Positions 30,417 to 39,502 of a stretch of 42,302 nt of DNA are shown here, one piece after another; the first letter of the stretch is position 1, and the number at the start of each line of letters is the position of its first letter. Origin of the DNA: Hyphomicrobiales bacterium (GTDB taxonomy: Bacteria; Pseudomonadota; Alphaproteobacteria; Rhizobiales; Rhizobiaceae); the NCBI GenBank assembly GCA_900470965.1, contig UCCS01000098.1, positions 5,121 to 47,422 on the forward strand, written 5' to 3'. Made by a program: the position numbers and the translations under genes. Under the pieces are notes generated by a model. That model saw nothing but the letters and a program-made list of their open reading frames with translations, had not been told where the DNA came from and did no database searches.

Positions 30417-32207
30417 TCAGTCTTTCTTTTGCGGCGGAATCGGGCGGATCGCCAGTTCGCGCAGCTGGGTGGGTGTTGCCGGGGTCGGCGCGCCCATCAA
30501 GAGGTCCTGAGCCTGCTGGTTCATCGGGAAGAGCGAAATCTCGCGCAGATTCTTGGCGCCGACGAGCAGCATGACGATGCGGTCGATACCGAAGGCAGCG
30601 CCACCGTGCGGAGGCGCGCCATACTGGAAGGCACGATAGAGGCCGCCGAAACGATCCTCGACGTCCTGCTGGCTCAAGCCCACCTTTTCGAAGGCGGCTA
30701 CCATGGTTTCCGGCGACTGGTTACGGATCGAGCCCGAGGCGATTTCGAAGCCGTTGCAGACGGCATCGTATTGGAACGCCTTGATCGTCAACGGATCCTG
30801 GTTGGTCAGCGCATCGAGGCCGCCCTGCGGCATCGAGAACGGGTTGTGGGCGAAGTCGACCTTCTTTTCTTCTTCGTTCCATTCGAAGAACGGGAAGTCG
30901 ACGATCCAGCACAGTTCGAAGCGGTCGCGATCGACAAGGTTCAGTTCCTCACCCGCCTTGGTACGGGCTTCACCGGCGAACTTGTAGAACTTGGCGGGAT
31001 CGCCGGCAACGAAGAAGCAGGCGTCGCCGTCACCGAGGCCGAGCTGCGTGCGGATCGCGTCGGTGCGCTCCTCGCCAATGTTCTTGGCAAGCGGACCTGC
31101 GCCCTCGAGCTTTTCGCCTTCCTTACGCCAGAAGATGTAGCCGAGGCCTGGCTGGCCGGTCGACTGTGCCCAGGCGTTCATGCGGTCGCAGAAGGCTCTC
31201 GAGCCGCCGGTCTTGGCTGGGATCGCCCAGACCTGAACCTTCGGGTTGGAGGCGATCATGTTGGCGAAGACCTTGAAGCCGGAGCCGGCGAAATGGTCGG
31301 TCACGGCTTCCATGACGATCGGGTTGCGCAGGTCCGGCTTGTCGGAGCCATACTTGCGGATTGCTTCGTCATAGGGGATGCGCGGCCATTCCTTGGTGAC
31401 CGGCTTGCCTTCGGCAAATTCTTCGAAAATGCCTGATATCAGCGGACCCATCGTGTTCCAGACGTCTTCCTGGGTCACGAAGCTCATTTCGAGGTCGAGC
31501 TGGTAGAATTCGCCCGGCAGGCGGTCGGCGCGCGGATCTTCATCGCGGAAGCAGGGCGCGATCTGGAAGTAGCGGTCGAAGCCGGCAACCATCAGCAGCT
31601 GTTTGTACTGCTGCGGAGCCTGCGGCAGGGCGTAGAAGGTGCCGGGATGAATGCGGCTCGGCACGAGGAAGTCACGCGCGCCTTCCGGCGAAGAGGCCGT
31701 CAGGATCGGCGTCGTATATTCGGTGAAGCCGACATTGCCCATTTCACGGCGCATGGCGGAGATCACCTGCGTGCGCTTGACAATGTTCTTGTGCAGCGTT
31801 TCGCGACGCAGGTCGAGGAAGCGATACTTGAGGCGAACGTCTTCCGGATAGTCCGGCTCGCCGAAGACCGGCAGCGGCAGTTCCTTGGCGGCAGAGAGAA
31901 TTTCGATCTCCTGCGCGTAAAGCTCGATCTCGCCCGTCGGCATGTTCTTGTTGACGGTGTCTTCGGTACGCGCCTTGACGAGACCGTCGATCCGGATGAC
32001 CCATTCGCCACGAACGGTCTCTGCCTGCTTGAAGGCGGGCGAATCCGGATCGGCAACGATCTGCGTCGTGCCGTAATGGTCGCGAAGGTCGATGAACAGC
32101 ACGCCGCCATGATCTCGGACACGATGGACCCAGCCGGAAATACGGACGGTCGAGCCGACGTCCGACTTGCGAAGAGCGGCGCATGTGTGGCTGCGGTAGC
32201 GGTGCAT
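30417..32207 (-). CDS. aspS: Aspartyl-tRNA synthetase, probably non-discriminating (Asp/Asn)
   Basis: AspS charges tRNA-Asp, and in non-discriminating forms also tRNA-Asn, which GatCAB then amidates. The 596-residue protein has the N-terminal anticodon-binding domain, class II motif 2 'APCFRDEDPRADRLPGEF', the bacterial insertion domain, and motif 3 'GGAAFGIDRIVMLL'. In the anticodon domain it reads 'GWVHRVRDHGGVLFIDLRD', with His33 at the position that is Leu in E. coli and His in the non-discriminating enzyme of Pseudomonas aeruginosa. That points to the dual-specificity type. The ATG at 32207 gives the family N-terminus; the further upstream frame would add 35 atypical residues. Alphaproteobacteria generally carry gatCAB, consistent with this reading. 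Confidence 0.95.
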   Translation of the reverse strand: MHRYRSHTCAALRKSDVGSTVRISGWVHRVRDHGGVLFIDLRDHYGTTQIVADPDSPAFKQAETVRGEWVIRIDGLVKARTEDTVNKNMPTGEIELYAQEIEILSAAKELPLPVFGEPDYPEDVRLKYRFLDLRRETLHKNIVKRTQVISAMRREMGNVGFTEYTTPILTASSPEGARDFLVPSRIHPGTFYALPQAPQQYKQLLMVAGFDRYFQIAPCFRDEDPRADRLPGEFYQLDLEMSFVTQEDVWNTMGPLISGIFEEFAEGKPVTKEWPRIPYDEAIRKYGSDKPDLRNPIVMEAVTDHFAGSGFKVFANMIASNPKVQVWAIPAKTGGSRAFCDRMNAWAQSTGQPGLGYIFWRKEGEKLEGAGPLAKNIGEERTDAIRTQLGLGDGDACFFVAGDPAKFYKFAGEARTKAGEELNLVDRDRFELCWIVDFPFFEWNEEEKKVDFAHNPFSMPQGGLDALTNQDPLTIKAFQYDAVCNGFEIASGSIRNQSPETMVAAFEKVGLSQQDVEDRFGGLYRAFQYGAPPHGGAAFGIDRIVMLLVGAKNLREISLFPMNQQAQDLLMGAPTPATPTQLRELAIRPIPPQKKD

Positions 32208-32458
32208 GATCTCAAATCCTGGCATTTGGCTTAAGACGGCGGCATGGCCGAAGACCTGCAGCGCCGACAAGAAAATCGGGCGGAAAAGCGCATGGACGCT
32301 CTGATTTGTCAAGGCTTGGCGCAGCCGACGGGCCGTTTGCCCCCTCGTTTCCGAAGGAGCTGGCGCGCTCTCGCTGCGGCAGTTTGGCCGAAGGCGGCAT
32401 ATTGCTGAAGACGGCAGTCAACTTTAAAAGGAGGCATCATTCAAGATGGAACCTACCG

Positions 32459-33850
32459 ATGCCCCTCCTCACACGCCGCAACCTGCTCAAGGCTTCCGCC
32501 GTCGCCGGCGCCTATGGCGCGGGCATGGCGATCGCAGGGCGGTTCGGGTTAGCCGAGGCCGCGCCCGAGCCGCGTGTGCTGACGGCACGCAAGACCGAGG
32601 CGCAAATCGTCGATGCCGCGCCGACCCGGGGCATCATGACATGGGGCGACGACGGCCTGCCGCCGGTGCTGCGCATGCCGCGGGGAAAGCCCTATGCGGC
32701 GCGGCTCACCAACAGCCTCGACGAACCGACGACGATCCACTGGCATGGGCTGCGCATCGACAACAAGATGGACGGCGTGCCCTTCATGACGCAGCCCTAT
32801 GTCTATACGGGCGACAATTTCGACTATCTCTTCACGCCGCCGGACGCCGGCACCTTCTGGTATCATCCGCATTGCAACACGCTGACCCAGATGGGCCACG
32901 GCATGACGGGCGTGCTTGTCATAGAAGATCCGTCCGATCCCGTCTTCGACGCGGAGGTCGTGCTCAACTTGCGCGACTGGCGGCTTGGCGGCGACGGTCA
33001 GTTCATTGCTCCCTTCCGCCCGCGCGATGCCGCCAAGGCCGGCACATATGGCACGGTGCGCACCGCGAACTGGCATCAGGAACCGAAATATGATGCGCCG
33101 GCCGGCGGGCTGATCCGCCTGCGCATCGCCGTCACCGATGTGACCCGCGTCTTCCAGATGAAGATGGAAGGCGCCGATGCGACTGTGATCGCCGTCGACG
33201 GTAATCCGGTGCCTAAACGCTTCCCGCTGGATCTCCTGCAGATCGGACCGGGACAGAGGCTCGACCTCGCGGTTCGAATGCCTGACAGTGAGGGCGCAGT
33301 CGCGGCGCTGGAAGACATTCGCGGCACGACGCCGAAGGTGATCGCGAGCTTGCGGGCCACCGGGCAGTCACTGAAGCGCAATATCGGCGATCTCGGCGCG
33401 CTCGCAGAAAACCCGGTGCCGAAGGCTGATCTCTCTTCGGCAGAAACAATCCCGCTCGTGCTTTCCGCCACAGCGGAGAATGCGGCTGTCGACAGCATCT
33501 GCGGCACGCTCGGCTACAGCTTCTGGGCTATCAACAAGGTGCCGTGGCCGGGCGATACGCCCGATCCGACCGCACCGCTCGCTGAACTGAAACTCGGCAA
33601 GAGCTACGTCTTCAATTTGGAGAACGTCACGCCGCATGCGCACCCGATCCATCTGCACGGCATGAGCTTCACCGTCATCTCGTCATCAACGCGCGAGGTG
33701 ATGCCGCTCGTTTCCGACACCTATCTCATCCAGCCGGATGAAAAGGTGCAGCTCGCCTTCGTTGCCGACAATCCCGGCGACTGGATGCTGCATTGCCATA
33801 TCATCGAGCACCAGAAGACGGGCATGACGAGCTATCTTCGCGTGGTTTGA
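32459..33850 (+). CDS. Tat-exported multicopper oxidase
   Basis: A 463-residue periplasmic multicopper oxidase. A twin-arginine signal 'LTRRNLLKASAVAGAYG' is at the very N-terminus. All four copper motifs are present: 'HWHG' (94-97), 'YHPHCN' (135-140), 'HPIHLHG' (395-401) and 'HCHIIEHQKTGM' (445-456), with Cys446 as type 1 ligand and Met456 as axial ligand. The missing Met-rich insertion argues against a strict CueO-type copper resistance role, but laccase-like or copper detoxification functions remain possible. The ATG at 32459 is required for the Tat motif, yet the nearest strong ribosome site (AAAGGAGG) is over 20 bp upstream and better fits an out-of-frame ATG at 32446. Confidence 0.92.
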   Translation: MPLLTRRNLLKASAVAGAYGAGMAIAGRFGLAEAAPEPRVLTARKTEAQIVDAAPTRGIMTWGDDGLPPVLRMPRGKPYAARLTNSLDEPTTIHWHGLRIDNKMDGVPFMTQPYVYTGDNFDYLFTPPDAGTFWYHPHCNTLTQMGHGMTGVLVIEDPSDPVFDAEVVLNLRDWRLGGDGQFIAPFRPRDAAKAGTYGTVRTANWHQEPKYDAPAGGLIRLRIAVTDVTRVFQMKMEGADATVIAVDGNPVPKRFPLDLLQIGPGQRLDLAVRMPDSEGAVAALEDIRGTTPKVIASLRATGQSLKRNIGDLGALAENPVPKADLSSAETIPLVLSATAENAAVDSICGTLGYSFWAINKVPWPGDTPDPTAPLAELKLGKSYVFNLENVTPHAHPIHLHGMSFTVISSSTREVMPLVSDTYLIQPDEKVQLAFVADNPGDWMLHCHIIEHQKTGMTSYLRVV

Positions 33851-34126
33851 TATTGCTTGGCTCTCGGTCGTCGTGCGGTGATACAGCGTGAAGGTCTGCT
33901 CCTATGAGCGGCATTAAAATCTTCGACTTTATTATCCTGCCGGCGATGGTCGCCATCGATGGATGGGTTGCCGTGCTTGCAAACGAATGCAGCACTCGCA
34001 GAAAGCATCGGCTGCACCCCGGCGAATAAGGCTTCACGAAGGCGAAGGCCCCGCTCACCGTATTGACATATCTCTTCGAAAGGGGAAGGAAGGTTTAACT
34101 GACCTCTTCCTTGCGAATGAATTGAT

Positions 34127-35278
34127 ATGATCGAAACCACCGCCGATCTGGCGGCCGCCTGCAAAGAGCTGGCCAAGTCCGATTTCATTACCATCGATAC
34201 TGAATTCCTGCGTGAGACAACTTTCTGGCCGGAACTGTGCCTGATCCAGATGGCGAGCCCGACGGTGGAAGTGCTGGTCGATCCGCTGGCAAAAGACATC
34301 GATCTTGCGCCCTTCTTCGAGCTGATGGCCAATCCCGATGTGCTGAAGGTGTTTCATGCCGCGCGGCAGGATATCGAAATCATCTTCAATCGCGGCAACC
34401 TGATCCCTCACCCGATCTTCGATACGCAGGTCGCCGCGATGGTCTGCGGTTTCGGCGACAGCGTTTCCTACGACCAGCTCATCAGCCGCACCAAGAACGT
34501 CCATATCGACAAGTCTTCGCGCTTCACGGACTGGAGCCGCCGGCCGCTTTCCGACAAGCAGCTCGAATATGCGCTGGCCGACGTTACCCATCTGCGCGAC
34601 GCCTATCTCTACCTCAAGGCGGAACTGGAGCGCGAAGGCCGTGCCTCCTGGCTGCGCGAGGAAATGGACATCCTGGAATCGCGTGAGACTTACGATATCC
34701 ATCCTGAGGATGCCTGGCAGCGGCTGAAGCTGCGCCTGCGCAAGCCGCAGGAGCTGGCGATCCTGAAATATGTCGCCGCCTGGCGGGAGCGCGAGGCGCG
34801 TTCGCGCAATGTGCCGCGCTCGCGCGTGCTGAAGGACGACGCGATCTATGAGATCGCCCAGCAGCAGCCGAAGGACGCCGAGGCGCTCGGCCGCCTGCGC
34901 ACGATTCCGAAGGGCTGGGAGCGCTCGGCCACGGGTGCCGCGGTGCTCGAGGCGGTCAACACTGCGCTGGCGCTACCACGCTCCGAAATGCCGCATGTGC
35001 CGCGCCAGGCACAGCCGCCGGAAGGTGCGGCAGCGGCCGTCGAGCTTCTCAAGGTGCTGCTCAAGCTGATTTCCGAAAAGCACGGCGTGGCGCCGAAGGT
35101 AATCGCCAATAGCGACGACCTGGACAGAATTGCAGCTGAGGGCGAAACGGCCGAGGTCGCGGCCATGCATGGCTGGCGGCGCGATCTTTTCGGCGAACCG
35201 GCGCTGCAGCTCATCCGCGGCGAAATTGCCCTGCGCTTTGCAGGCCGCAAGGTCGAGACCGTCGCTCTGCAGGAGTGA
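34127..35278 (+). CDS. rnd: Ribonuclease D
   Basis: RNase D trims the 3' ends of tRNA precursors and other small RNAs. The 383-residue protein has the DEDDy exonuclease residues: Asp24 and Glu26 in 'ITIDTEFLRE', Asp82 in 'FHAARQDIEII', and Tyr148/Asp152 in 'LEYALADVTHL'. An HRDC domain follows (about residues 205-285, 'AILKYVAAWREREARSRNVP'), then a less conserved C-terminal region. The ribosome site is weak, so expression may be low or depend on mRNA structure. In many rhizobia it lies close to aspS, as here, though on the opposite strand with the oxidase gene between. Confidence 0.95.
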   Translation: MIETTADLAAACKELAKSDFITIDTEFLRETTFWPELCLIQMASPTVEVLVDPLAKDIDLAPFFELMANPDVLKVFHAARQDIEIIFNRGNLIPHPIFDTQVAAMVCGFGDSVSYDQLISRTKNVHIDKSSRFTDWSRRPLSDKQLEYALADVTHLRDAYLYLKAELEREGRASWLREEMDILESRETYDIHPEDAWQRLKLRLRKPQELAILKYVAAWREREARSRNVPRSRVLKDDAIYEIAQQQPKDAEALGRLRTIPKGWERSATGAAVLEAVNTALALPRSEMPHVPRQAQPPEGAAAAVELLKVLLKLISEKHGVAPKVIANSDDLDRIAAEGETAEVAAMHGWRRDLFGEPALQLIRGEIALRFAGRKVETVALQE

Positions 35279-35290
35279 ATCTGAAAACTC

Positions 35291-35319
35291 TTGACCACCG
35301 CCCCGCGCCGGAAACAATA
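35291..35319 (+). promoter_or_regulatory. Possible promoter for the cyclase gene
   Basis: TTGACC (35291-35296) and ACAATA (35314-35319) are separated by 17 bp, about 30 bp upstream of the ATG at 35351. The -10 box is imperfect. Confidence 0.35.
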
Positions 35320-35350
35320 GCCGAATGAAGTGCTTCGGCGAAAGGTCGGC

Positions 35351-36412
35351 ATGAGAGAGATATCCCCGGCACAGAATTGGATCCTGATTGCGCTCGTCCT
35401 GGCGCTCAGCGGCGTGGTCTATGATCTGTACTTCTTTACCGGCCAGACGCCCGTCATCGGAGCGATCTTCGCGCTTTTCATCGGCATGCCCATCCTGGCC
35501 TTCGAGCGCAAGGTGTTTCTACGCCGTCTCTACCGGCGTATTCAGAGGCTGCCGACCCTTCTCTTCATCATCTCCGAGCTCGTGATCTACGAAATCCTGA
35601 TGAGCATCGGCTTTGCGGCGGCCGGTTTCCTCCTCGCCGTGCTTGGGGCGCTGAAGCCGCCCAAGATGATCGACGTGCTTATCATGCCGTTCGATGTTTT
35701 CCTCTACGCACTTGCCGTCTGCGCCACGCTGATCTTCCTGCTCAGGGTGCGCGAATTGCTGGGGCGCGAAGTCTTCATCAGCATGCTGATCAGCCGCTAT
35801 CGCAGACCGGTAAAGGAAGAACGCGTCTTCCTGTTCATCGATCTCGCAGAGTCCACCGCCTTTGCGGAAAAGCATGGTGACCTACGCGCACAGCAGCTTC
35901 TGAGTTCGCTGTTTGCCGCCTTTGCGGAACCGGTGCGGCGTCACAAGGGCCTGATCAACGACTATGTCGGCGATGCGGCGATCATCACCTGGCCCTTAGC
36001 GCGCGGCGTCAAAGATGCGCGCTGCGTGCGCTGCCTTTTCGATATCCTCGCCGACATCGAAGCCAATGCCGCAAGCTGGAAGAAGAGTTATGGCCAGGTA
36101 CCGAAACTGAGGGCCGCCCTTCATGGCGGCAGCGTCATTACGGCCGAAGTCGGAGTCGATCATCACAAGATCAGCTTCTTCGGCGATACGGTGAACACCA
36201 CCTCGCGGCTGGAGTCGCTCTGCCGGACACTGAACCGGCCGGTGCTGATATCCGCCGAGCTTGCCCAGCGTATGACGCTGCCTGAGGAAATTATCGGCGA
36301 AAACCTCGGCAATCACGCCGTGCGCGGCCGCGGCCAGGGGCTCGATGTCGTCGCACTTTCCTCGCGCGCGGTGACCGTCCTCAATCAGCCAGCGACCCTA
36401 AGGCGCGGTTAG
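35351..36412 (+). CDS. Membrane-anchored class III adenylate/guanylate cyclase-like protein
   Basis: A 353-residue protein with an N-terminal membrane part (about four to five helices, residues 9-130) and a C-terminal class III cyclase domain (158-340). Metal ligands Asp164 ('VFLFIDLAESTAF') and Asp208 ('INDYVGDAAIITW') are present, as are Asn282 and Arg286 in 'FFGDTVNTTSRLES'. The position that is usually Lys for purine recognition is Asp204 here, and the partner is Ser rather than Asp/Thr, so the nucleotide product cannot be assumed to be cAMP. The ATG at 35351 follows AAGGTC; a GTG at 35330 is the alternative. It follows rnd by about 70 bp and may have its own promoter. Confidence 0.85.
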   Translation: MREISPAQNWILIALVLALSGVVYDLYFFTGQTPVIGAIFALFIGMPILAFERKVFLRRLYRRIQRLPTLLFIISELVIYEILMSIGFAAAGFLLAVLGALKPPKMIDVLIMPFDVFLYALAVCATLIFLLRVRELLGREVFISMLISRYRRPVKEERVFLFIDLAESTAFAEKHGDLRAQQLLSSLFAAFAEPVRRHKGLINDYVGDAAIITWPLARGVKDARCVRCLFDILADIEANAASWKKSYGQVPKLRAALHGGSVITAEVGVDHHKISFFGDTVNTTSRLESLCRTLNRPVLISAELAQRMTLPEEIIGENLGNHAVRGRGQGLDVVALSSRAVTVLNQPATLRRG

Positions 36413-36428
36413 ACGGGGCTTTATCCGG

Positions 36429-36457
36429 CCGTCACCAAAGCTTCACCCAATCGTCAA
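36429..36457 (+). promoter_or_regulatory. Candidate Pho box
   Basis: Three heptamers sharing TCA at 11-bp spacing, CCGTCAC (36429-36435), GCTTCAC (36440-36446) and TCGTCAA (36451-36457), with four-base spacers. The spacing matches tandem PhoB sites (consensus half CTGTCAT), though the base match is only moderate. It lies about 65 bp upstream of a phytase-type secreted protein. Confidence 0.35.
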
Positions 36458-36520
36458 TGTGCCGACATGAATGCCCTGCTAAGCGGATGGCGCTTTTGCA
36501 CTCCTTTCTATGGGGACATC

Positions 36521-37879
36521 ATGAAGAACGTTCTTTTCGCTTCCGTATCACTTTTCATGCTCGTCGCAGGCTCCGCCTCCGCCGACCAGCAGCTTTTCCC
36601 GGCGAAGCTTACCGGCCAGGCCATCCTGCCTGCCAACACGCTGACCCCGGCTCCGGCCGATGCGCCGGCTTTTCTCAAGACCTCCGGCAAATTCACCACC
36701 CCGGACCGCAAGCGCACCGAAAAGCTCGGCACGGTTGACGGCAAGGACGGCGCCCGCGTGACCGACGTCAAGCTGCCGCTCGACGGCCAGCCGATCCAGG
36801 GCTTCTCGGGCATCAAGACCATGCCCGACGGCACCTTCTGGACGCTCTCCGACAACGGCTTCGGCTCGAAGTTCACCTCGTCCGACTCCATGCTGTTCCT
36901 GCATCAGCTGAAGTTCGACTGGAACGCCAACAAGGTAGACGTCGTCAAGAACGTCTTCCTGTCCGACCCGAACAAGATCGCTCCGTTCCCGATCGTCACG
37001 GAGGCCTCCGACACCCGTTATCTCACCGGCGCTGACTTCGACATCGAATCCGTACAGCCGGTTGCCGATGGCTTCTGGCTCGGCGACGAATTCGGCCCCT
37101 ACCTCTTGAAGATCGACACCGAAGGCCGCCTGACGGACGTCATTCCCACCACGCTCGACGGCAAGCCGGTCCTGTCCCCGGACAACCCGCTGATCCAGCT
37201 TCCGGGCAACCCGGCCGCCAAGATGCCGGTCTTCAACCTGAAGCGCTCCGGTGGCTTCGAGGGCCTGGCCATGTCGAAGGACGGCTCCAAGCTCTACGGC
37301 CTGCTCGAAGGCGCCATCTACAAGGATGACGGCCAGATGGAAACGGTTGACGGCCACACCGCCATCCGCGTCATCGAATTCGACGTCGCCTCCAAGAAGT
37401 GGACCGGCCGCAGCTGGCTCTATCCGTTCGAAGACAAGGGTGCTTCGATCGGCGACTTCAACATGCTCGACGACTCCACCGCTCTCGTCATCGAGCGCGA
37501 CAACGGTGCCGGCACGAAGGACAAGGCTTGCGCCGATCCCAAGCAGCCGAAGCCGGACTGCTTCGAAGCTCCGGCCGAGCTGAAGCGCGTCTACAAGATC
37601 GAGTTCAACGACGCCAATGTCGGCAAGGCCGTTCGCAAGATCGGCTACATCGACCTCCTGAACATCCAGGATCCGGACAACAAGAAAAAGGCCGGCGATA
37701 TCGCTGGCGTCTACAACATGCCGTTCGTGACGATCGAAAATGTCGACCGCGTCGACGCCACGCACATCATCATCGGCAACGACAACAACCTGCCGTTCTC
37801 GGCTGGCCGCGCTGTCAACAAGGCCGACAACAACGAGTTCAGCATTCTCGAAGTCGGCGAGTTCCTGAACGCGAAATAA
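36521..37879 (+). CDS. Secreted esterase-like (phytase family) protein
   Basis: A 452-residue protein of the 'esterase-like activity of phytase' family. A signal peptide 'MKNVLFASVSLFMLVAG' ends near 'SASA' (residue 20). The mature part is a beta-propeller-like array with 'FSGIKTMPDGTFWTLSDNGF', 'FWLGDEFGPYLLKID' and 'GGFEGLAMSKDGSKLYGLLE', all diagnostic. Members are periplasmic or extracellular and may act on phosphate esters, but the true substrate is usually untested. The ATG at 36521 follows GGGGAC; an in-frame ATG at 36467 would put 18 odd residues before the signal. A possible Pho box upstream fits a phosphate role. A terminator follows. Confidence 0.88.
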   Translation: MKNVLFASVSLFMLVAGSASADQQLFPAKLTGQAILPANTLTPAPADAPAFLKTSGKFTTPDRKRTEKLGTVDGKDGARVTDVKLPLDGQPIQGFSGIKTMPDGTFWTLSDNGFGSKFTSSDSMLFLHQLKFDWNANKVDVVKNVFLSDPNKIAPFPIVTEASDTRYLTGADFDIESVQPVADGFWLGDEFGPYLLKIDTEGRLTDVIPTTLDGKPVLSPDNPLIQLPGNPAAKMPVFNLKRSGGFEGLAMSKDGSKLYGLLEGAIYKDDGQMETVDGHTAIRVIEFDVASKKWTGRSWLYPFEDKGASIGDFNMLDDSTALVIERDNGAGTKDKACADPKQPKPDCFEAPAELKRVYKIEFNDANVGKAVRKIGYIDLLNIQDPDNKKKAGDIAGVYNMPFVTIENVDRVDATHIIIGNDNNLPFSAGRAVNKADNNEFSILEVGEFLNAK

Positions 37880-37902
37880 TCAGCAGTTTCGTGTGAAATA
37901 AG

Positions 37903-37931
37903 AGGGCGGTGCGCAAGTGCCGCCTTTTTTG
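37903..37931 (+). terminator. Rho-independent terminator after the phytase-type gene
   Basis: GGGCGGT (37904-37910) pairs with GCCGCC (37919-37924), including one G-T pair, followed by TTTTTTG. It lies about 25 bp after the stop codon. Confidence 0.75.
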
Positions 37932-37971
37932 TTTCCTGACGGTGCGTCGGGCTACCTTCGCTGGAGAAGGT

Positions 37972-39492
37972 CTATTCGAACCGGAACGCCAGCCGCTTGT
38001 TGGTCAGCTTCGACAATTGCTGCAGGCGGCCATCCAGCCGCTCGCCGGCAAAGTCGTGGTATTCGTGCGGGACCACGAATTCCAGATCGAGATCGGGTGA
38101 CGACGCCTTGCGGAAGGTCAGGTTGCGCACGATGCCCGGCATGGAGGCCGAGAACAGGTAGACGACGCGCAGTATGCCGCCGAGCAGCTTGGCGCGATCG
38201 ACGAATTGCGGACCGGCGATCGAAGAGAGCGGCGCGGTAGAACCGTCGTCGTGCAGGCCTTCGAAGCGGTAGTAGTTGGTCAGGGCAATGAAGGCACGGC
38301 CGGGGTGGCTGATGCCGACGAAGGACGAGTGGGCAATGACGTTCAGGGCCTGAGCGCCACGATAGTCAGGATGGGCGCGCCAGCTGATATCGGCAAGCAG
38401 GCAGGCTGCCTGGCGATAACGGCTTTCCTCGTCGGTTTCCTGAACGCCGAAAAACGGCATCATACGTCCGGTCCAATCGGCCAGCTCACGGGCATGTTCC
38501 GGAGAGCGGGCACGCAAGATGGCAAGCTCGCCGGCAGCGGCCAGCAGCGGATCGGTGCGGCGTTCGGATTCGGACAGCAGCGAAAAGAGATAGCCTTCGC
38601 GCACACCCTGTGCGGAGAAGGAGATCACCGAAGGCTTCATGGCGTTCAGCACTTCCTTCATGGCGATGGCGCCGAAGGGCAGCAGCGAACGGCGGTGCTT
38701 GGAAACGGCCTGCAGAGCCGGCTCCTTGGAATCCTTGGCCGTGACGACCTGATCCAGGAACTGCGTCATGCCTTCGAGGGAGACCTCGTAGCCCTGCATC
38801 ATGTGCAGTGGATAACGGGTAATCTCCATGTGCAGCTTGGCGATATTTCGCCAGGTGCCGCCGACGGCGTAGAAGGTGCGCCCCTCCCCCTTGGAGAGAA
38901 GCTTGGCAGTCTTGACCTGCTTGCGGGCAAAAGCGCGCGCTTTGGACAGCGAGCCGCCGGCATATTCGGACAGGCGCAGACCGCCAAGCGGCAGGGTAAT
39001 ACCGCCGCTGACATCCTTGCCCCTGATATCGATCAATTCCAGAGAACCGCCGCCGAGATCGCCGGCGATGCCATCGGGATTGTAAAAGCCGCTGATGATG
39101 CCGAGCGACGCAAAGCGCGCCTCTTCCTCACCGGACAATATGCGGACGTGGCGCTGCAGGATCGTCTCGGCCTGATGGATGAAATCGGGACCGTTGCTCG
39201 CCTCGCGCGCGGCAGCCGTCGCCAGCACATACATGGTGGCGGCGCGCGCTTGATCGGAGAGAGCCTTGAAGCGATGAAGGGCCTGAAGCGCCCTTGCGAC
39301 GCTTTCCTCGTCCATCTTGCCCGTGAGGGCTATGCCCTTGCCGAGGCCGCAGAGGACTTTTTCATTGAAGAGAATGGTCGGCGAACGAGACAGGCCTTCG
39401 TAGACGACCAGACGGATGGAATTCGATCCGATATCGACAACGGAGACCGGGGCGATACCCGGAAGTCGCCCCTGGGCTTCAGATTCAACCAT
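37972..39492 (-). CDS. ppx: Exopolyphosphatase (Ppx/GppA family)
   Basis: Ppx removes phosphate from polyphosphate chains; some members also hydrolyse pppGpp. The 506-residue protein has the actin-like ATPase motifs 'VVDIGSNSIRLVVYEG' and 'GDLGGGSLELIDI', 'ATAAAREASNGPDF' with the catalytic Glu, and a C-terminal HD-like helical domain ('ACLLADISWRAHPDYRGAQA'). The ATG at 39492 lies 10 bp after the ppk stop; a TTG at 39525 would start inside ppk and has no ribosome site. The ppk-ppx order means polyphosphate synthesis and breakdown are expressed together. Confidence 0.95.
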   Translation of the reverse strand: MVESEAQGRLPGIAPVSVVDIGSNSIRLVVYEGLSRSPTILFNEKVLCGLGKGIALTGKMDEESVARALQALHRFKALSDQARAATMYVLATAAAREASNGPDFIHQAETILQRHVRILSGEEEARFASLGIISGFYNPDGIAGDLGGGSLELIDIRGKDVSGGITLPLGGLRLSEYAGGSLSKARAFARKQVKTAKLLSKGEGRTFYAVGGTWRNIAKLHMEITRYPLHMMQGYEVSLEGMTQFLDQVVTAKDSKEPALQAVSKHRRSLLPFGAIAMKEVLNAMKPSVISFSAQGVREGYLFSLLSESERRTDPLLAAAGELAILRARSPEHARELADWTGRMMPFFGVQETDEESRYRQAACLLADISWRAHPDYRGAQALNVIAHSSFVGISHPGRAFIALTNYYRFEGLHDDGSTAPLSSIAGPQFVDRAKLLGGILRVVYLFSASMPGIVRNLTFRKASSPDLDLEFVVPHEYHDFAGERLDGRLQQLSKLTNKRLAFRFE

Positions 39493-39502
39493 TAGGTCCA
39501 GT

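Noticed and set aside
33905..34030. 41-codon frame between the oxidase and rnd genes
   Set aside because: No ribosome site, composition not protein-like, and no recognisable domain.
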